Positions 60,405-64,000 of a DNA stretch of 64,000 nucleotides are shown here, piece by piece (within the stretch, counting starts at the first letter, position 1; each line of letters opens with the position of its first letter). The notes beneath the pieces were generated by a model. The model was given only the letters and a program-made list of their open reading frames with translations, made no database searches and was not told the origin of the DNA. The stretch is from Sneathiella sedimenti. GTDB taxonomy: Bacteria > Pseudomonadota > Alphaproteobacteria > Sneathiellales > Sneathiellaceae. The DNA lies in the NCBI RefSeq assembly GCF_017313765.1, contig NZ_JAFLNC010000002.1:186001-250000 (forward strand), given 5' to 3'. Position numbers and translations under genes: made by a program.

Positions 60405-62002
60405 GCTCCGAAATGAGTGACGCAGGTAAAAAAGACGTTGCGGAGACGCCGATCAACGAGGAGCTTTATTTCCGCCGTGTTGCTGCCCTGGAAATGGGCG
60501 GGAAGGAAGCGATTGAGCGCCAGCACGCGAATGGGCGCCTGACGGTGCGGGAACGCTTTTCCGAATTAACGGATAAAGAGAGTTTCCGGGAAGTTGGCAC
60601 GCTTGCCGGTTCTGGCGAATATGATGAGAATAACAAATTGGTCCGGGTAACGCCTGCGCCCTATGTCGCGGGAATGGCTCGCGTAAACGGTCGTCCGGTT
60701 GCCATCGGTGGTGAAGATTTTACCGTTCGCGGCGGCACGACCTTCGGGGCAGCGCGTCGAAAAGGCGGGCAGGGCGGCTTTATCGAGGACCTGGCCCATT
60801 ATTATAAAATTCCCCTGGTCAACCTGATTGACGGGGCCGGGGGAACGGTTACTTCAGCCAAGCGACGCGGCTATGTCGCGTTTCCGGGTGTGCATGGATT
60901 TGAACGCTCGGTTCAGCTGTTGGGTGAAGTGCCTGTCGTCTCCGCTGTGTTGGGAACTGCTGCCGGGGGGCCAGCGGGACGCGCAATTCTGTCGCACTTT
61001 TCGGTTATGGTTCGGGGAACGAGCCAGATTTTTGCAGCCGGTCCGCCTGTGGTGAAAAGATCGCTGGGACGCGACATCGATAAGGAAGAACTTGGTGGGG
61101 CGGCTACCGCTGTTGACAAGGCAGGAACCATTCACAACGCGGCGGATACGGAAGAGGAGGCGCTTGAACAGATTCGCCGCTTCCTAAGTTATATGCCGCA
61201 GAATGTATGGGAATTGCCGCCCGTTGTCCCGTGCGATGATCCGGTGGATCGATGTGAAGTGGCGCTTCGGGATATCGTGCCGGAAAAGCGTACGCAACCC
61301 TACAGCATGCATGATCTGATTGACCTGGTTGTGGATAAGGATTCCAGCTTTGAGATCCAGCCAACAAACGGCAAGTCGGTCATAACCACGCTCGCGCGGC
61401 TGGATGGTCGCGTGGTCGGCATTGTTGCCAATAACCCGAAGTTCTACTCCGGGGCCATGGATGCCTCCTCTGCCCATAAGCAGATCCGTTTTATGGAGCT
61501 TTGCGACACCTTTCATATTCCGCTGGTATTCCTTGTCGATGTGCCGGGCTTCATGGTCGGGTTGAAGGCTGAGCAGGAAGCAACTTTGCGCGAAGGCATG
61601 CGTGCTGTGTATGTGGCGGGTCAACTGACGGTTCCAACGATCACCCTTGTTATCCGGAAATGTTACGGCATGGCGGGCATGGCGACCTGCAACAAGAACG
61701 ATATCGATTTGAAACTAAGTTGGCCTAGCGGTGAATGGGGCTCCCTGCCTGTGGAAGGGGGCGTCGCCGCCGCTTTCCGTCGCGATATAGCGAATTCCGA
61801 CGACCCGAAGGCGCGTGAAAAGGAACTTGAAGCGGAACTGAGGGCCTATGCCTCGCCGTTCCGAACAGCAGAAGCGTTCGCGGTCGAAGAGATAATCGAC
61901 CCGAGTGAAACCCGTCCAATCCTTTGTGAGTATATCGCGCTCGCAGAAGGTCGTCTCAGGGCCAATCTTGGCCCGAAAAGGAAGGCGGGCGTTTCACCCT
62001 GA
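60386..62002 (+). CDS. Acyl-CoA carboxyltransferase subunit (propionyl-CoA carboxylase beta-like), 2
   Basis: This 538-aa full-length carboxyltransferase has ALEMGGKEAIERQHANGRLTVRERFSELTDKESFREVG, the first oxyanion site LIDGAGGTVTSAKRRGY and the second DVPGFMVGLKAEQEATLREGMRAVYVA with MAGMATCNKNDIDLKLSWPSGEWGSLP. It differs clearly from the first one in both active-site loops, so it is not a recent duplicate and probably uses another acyl-CoA. The ATG at 60386 has GAGGA nine bases upstream and overlaps the biotin carrier gene; a second ATG at 60413 just after that gene is also possible. Confidence 0.93.
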   Translation: MHNRELGSEMSDAGKKDVAETPINEELYFRRVAALEMGGKEAIERQHANGRLTVRERFSELTDKESFREVGTLAGSGEYDENNKLVRVTPAPYVAGMARVNGRPVAIGGEDFTVRGGTTFGAARRKGGQGGFIEDLAHYYKIPLVNLIDGAGGTVTSAKRRGYVAFPGVHGFERSVQLLGEVPVVSAVLGTAAGGPAGRAILSHFSVMVRGTSQIFAAGPPVVKRSLGRDIDKEELGGAATAVDKAGTIHNAADTEEEALEQIRRFLSYMPQNVWELPPVVPCDDPVDRCEVALRDIVPEKRTQPYSMHDLIDLVVDKDSSFEIQPTNGKSVITTLARLDGRVVGIVANNPKFYSGAMDASSAHKQIRFMELCDTFHIPLVFLVDVPGFMVGLKAEQEATLREGMRAVYVAGQLTVPTITLVIRKCYGMAGMATCNKNDIDLKLSWPSGEWGSLPVEGGVAAAFRRDIANSDDPKAREKELEAELRAYASPFRTAEAFAVEEIIDPSETRPILCEYIALAEGRLRANLGPKRKAGVSP

Positions 62003-62077
62003 AGGGTGTCCTATCGCTGTCGTTACTTGGAGGTGTTCGGCAGCGATTCTTGATGATTTATGAGGGAGGTAACTAAA

Positions 62078-63058
62078 ATGATAATTCGTAACAGTATCGC
62101 GGCCGCTTGCGCCGTATTTATGCTTGCAGGCGGGGCAAATGCCGCCGACCGGATAGCATTTGGAACAACAGCGCTTAAATCAGTGCATTACACCTATGCG
62201 GCTTCTGCGGCAAAGGCCATCAATGAAAAATCGGGGGACAAGGTTGATATTACCGTCATATCGACCGGCGGCGCCGTTGATAACCTGAAACGTATCGGTC
62301 AGGGCCAGATCAATATGGGGCTCGGTACCTATGCAACGATCTATCAGGCTTACAAAGGCATTGGCAAATTTGAAGGCAATGCAATGCCTGAGCTTCGCGG
62401 ACTATGGGTGCATGCCCCGGCTCTGCAGGCATGGGTTGTCCGGGAGGATTCCGGAATTAAGTCTATATCCGACCTGGCGGGAAAGGAATTCACCCCCGGT
62501 CAACGTGGTTCCGCGACTGAGCAACTTGCCATCCAGATGCTGGAAGCGGTTGACGTAAAACCGGATCTTTATCGCGCCAGCCTGGCGGATGCAGTGGCTG
62601 CCGTTAAGGACAATCGTTCTAATGGCTATGTAAAAGCGGGCGGTACAGCCGTTCTGGATGGGACGACGCTTGAACTGATGGCTTTTACACCAATAAGACT
62701 GCTCGGCTTCACCGATGACGAAGTGGCCAAAGTGAAAGAGAAATTCCCTTTTATCAACTTCCAGAAATATAAAGATAACGAAGTTGAAAATTTCCCTGCC
62801 TTTACGTCGCCGGTACAGGTGATTGGCCAGTTTGCGCTTGCCGATAGTCTGACGGACGAGCAGGTGATCGCCATTCTGGAAGGCGTGGTTGACAACCCGG
62901 GACCGCAGGTCGCGGCATTTCCATCCTTTGGCAAGCTTGATGTAATGCAGGATTCCCTGAATCTCATCACCATTCCTCTTCATAGCGGTGCCGTGAAGTT
63001 CTACCGCTCCCGCGGCCTTGAAGTGCCGGAACGTCTTATTCCACCGGAAATGAAATAG
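62078..63058 (+). CDS. TAXI-family TRAP transporter substrate-binding protein
   Basis: This 326-aa periplasmic protein has a signal peptide (MIIRNSIAAACAVFMLAGGANAAD). Mature motifs are ISTGGAVDNLKRIGQGQINMGLGTYATIYQAYKG, LWVHAPALQAWVVREDSGIKSISDLAGKEFTPGQRGSATEQL and the tail PLHSGAVKFYRSRGLEVPERLIPPEMK, which identify the TAXI group. I chose the ATG at 62078 because GGGAGG lies nine bases upstream; an ATG 18 bases earlier is less likely. It delivers a carboxylate to the fused permease encoded next, probably the substrate of the CoA-transferase/carboxyltransferase enzymes. Confidence 0.92.
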   Translation: MIIRNSIAAACAVFMLAGGANAADRIAFGTTALKSVHYTYAASAAKAINEKSGDKVDITVISTGGAVDNLKRIGQGQINMGLGTYATIYQAYKGIGKFEGNAMPELRGLWVHAPALQAWVVREDSGIKSISDLAGKEFTPGQRGSATEQLAIQMLEAVDVKPDLYRASLADAVAAVKDNRSNGYVKAGGTAVLDGTTLELMAFTPIRLLGFTDDEVAKVKEKFPFINFQKYKDNEVENFPAFTSPVQVIGQFALADSLTDEQVIAILEGVVDNPGPQVAAFPSFGKLDVMQDSLNLITIPLHSGAVKFYRSRGLEVPERLIPPEMK

Positions 63059-63242
63059 ATGTCCTGATGAATGTAGCAGATGTGCCCGGTGCGCACCTCG
63101 CCTGCCGGACCCATCCGCATCGAAAAGATAATCGCAGTTACCAGAGAGGGATGGGCCGCCAGCGTCAACGTCGCCACCTTGGGCGTTGGTAACGATAAAT
63201 CATCCAGTATTCAGCTCAAAATATCGGCAGGGACTAAACGAC

Positions 63243-64000
63243 ATGAGCGCGGGAGAATTATTGCAAGAAGAAGATGAAGAAAATGCCTTGGATGCATTAC
63301 CCCGGCTTTATCGGCCGTTGATGTGGGTTTTGTGCATGGCACTCGTCTTTTTCCAGATCTACACCGCTGGCTTTGGACAGTTGCCGCCCTTGTCTCAACG
63401 GGCGGTTCACGTCGGGCTTGGACTTGCAATTGTCTTCCTCGGTTTTGTCCGATTTTACGGCACCATGGATACGCGGCAAAAGTTCTGGCGTGCAGGTGAT
63501 GTTATCTTCGCAGCGTTGTCCGCTGCCACGACCATCTACATCCTGACTCAGGAAACAAGAATAACAGAGTCCTTTAATCTGGCGGTAATGCCGATAGATC
63601 TCATTTTGGGATCAATTCTTACCGTAATTCTGTTGATTGCCGCCTGGCGAACCACGGGACCGGCTCTTCCGATCCTCGCAATCATCATGCTGCTCTATAC
63701 GTTGTTGGGGCAGCATATACCCGGCACATGGGGGCATCCGGGTTTTGATTTCCAGTACTTGGTTGAACATTTATATCTCGGGACTGAGGGGATATGGGGC
63801 ACAGTTACGGGCCTATCCGCAAACCTTATCGCCATCTTCATAATCTTCGGGGCATTTTTGATGGCAACGGGGGCGGCCCAGACTTTTATGGATATGGCAC
63901 TGATCGCCGCGGGGCGCTTTCCGGGCGGCGCGGCGAAGGTAGCGACAGTGTCCAGCGCGCTGTTTGGGATGTTAAATGGCGCGGCGGTTGCCAACGTTGC
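63243..64000 (+). CDS. TAXI-type TRAP transporter fused permease (partial, cut by right edge)
   Basis: The first 252 codons of a fused small-plus-large TRAP permease are present, starting with ATG AGC GCG GGA GAA at 63243. The N-terminal part has several hydrophobic segments (for example VLCMALVFFQIYTAGF, AVHVGLGLAIVFLGFVRFYG, LGSILTVILLIAAW, LPILAIIMLLYTLLG). Then comes the DctM-like start ANLIAIFIIFGAFLMATGAAQTFMDMALIAAGRFPGGAAKVATVSSALFGMLNGAAVANV, the site where standard permeases read SGSAVANV. Upstream (63059-63242) nothing further is seen. It is the channel partner of the TAXI binding protein. Confidence 0.9.
   Translation, partial: MSAGELLQEEDEENALDALPRLYRPLMWVLCMALVFFQIYTAGFGQLPPLSQRAVHVGLGLAIVFLGFVRFYGTMDTRQKFWRAGDVIFAALSAATTIYILTQETRITESFNLAVMPIDLILGSILTVILLIAAWRTTGPALPILAIIMLLYTLLGQHIPGTWGHPGFDFQYLVEHLYLGTEGIWGTVTGLSANLIAIFIIFGAFLMATGAAQTFMDMALIAAGRFPGGAAKVATVSSALFGMLNGAAVANV

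Noticed and set aside
1-64000. CRISPR arrays, insertion sequences, prophage genes, tRNA or rRNA genes
   Set aside because: I looked for regular spaced repeats, transposase or integrase motifs, tRNA-like cloverleaf ends and rRNA sequence and saw none.

Overview
The window looks like chromosomal DNA of a free-living, probably marine, alphaproteobacterium. Support for this: a LexA box of the alphaproteobacterial GAAC-N7-GAAC type in front of an imuA-imuB-dnaE2 mutagenesis cassette; three complete tripartite TRAP transporters plus the start of a TAXI-type TRAP system; an Aap-like amino-acid ABC transporter; and a moderate G+C content with short intergenic gaps. A Sneathiella- or Rhodospirillales-like host is a guess only. 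I see no rRNA, tRNA, insertion sequence, phage gene or CRISPR array.

Layout. 1-7.9 kb: a partial IclR regulator and an SDR dehydrogenase (minus strand) face a MaoC-type hydratase, TRAP system 1, a TauD/TfdA-type dioxygenase and a PhzF-family protein. 8-9.9 kb: an enolase-superfamily acid-sugar dehydratase with its GntR regulator. 10-17.9 kb: an aldehyde dehydrogenase facing a minus-strand operon of GMC oxidoreductase, PhyH-type dioxygenase, TRAP system 2 and a divergent PanB-like protein. 18.4-23.7 kb: amino-acid ABC binding protein and two permeases (no ATPase), a GntR/FCD regulator and a PLP decarboxylase. 23.9-29.3 kb: the SOS cassette imuA-imuB-dnaE2. 29.4-35.4 kb: isochorismatase-like hydrolase, RbsABC-like importer and a nitrilase-like amidohydrolase. 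35.6-37.4 kb: ECF sigma factor, Tat-exported ferritin-like protein and cytochrome c. 37.4-48 kb (minus strand): an EamA exporter, an OtnK-like kinase, a PAS protein with a LacI regulator, a hydroxyacid dehydrogenase, an enolase paralogue, an APH-like kinase and TRAP system 3. 48.2-50 kb: FAH-family hydrolase and a NodB-fold deacetylase. 50.1-56.2 kb: a THI5-like ABC importer split around TetR, amidase and GNAT genes. 56.6-64 kb: GntR, CaiB-type CoA-transferase, two carboxyltransferases flanking a biotin carrier, and a TAXI-TRAP system cut by the right edge.

How it works together. Apart from the SOS cassette and the sigma/ferritin/cytochrome group, almost every block couples one high-affinity importer to a few catabolic enzymes and one local regulator. 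The most interesting signals are: (1) a nearly identical 25-bp operator at 29313 and 52036, with a third inverted copy at 51247, which suggests that one TetR regulator joins two amide-hydrolase/ABC-import operons 22 kb apart; (2) an enolase paralogue that keeps its metal ligands but has Ala at the catalytic His, overlapping a small-molecule kinase gene inside a TRAP operon; (3) a carboxyltransferase - biotin carrier - carboxyltransferase operon with no biotin carboxylase, which could be a transcarboxylase-like or decarboxylase-like system; (4) a PanB-like protein that has lost the usual metal-binding aspartates; and (5) an ECF sigma factor paired with a ferritin-like protein and a cytochrome c instead of an obvious anti-sigma factor.
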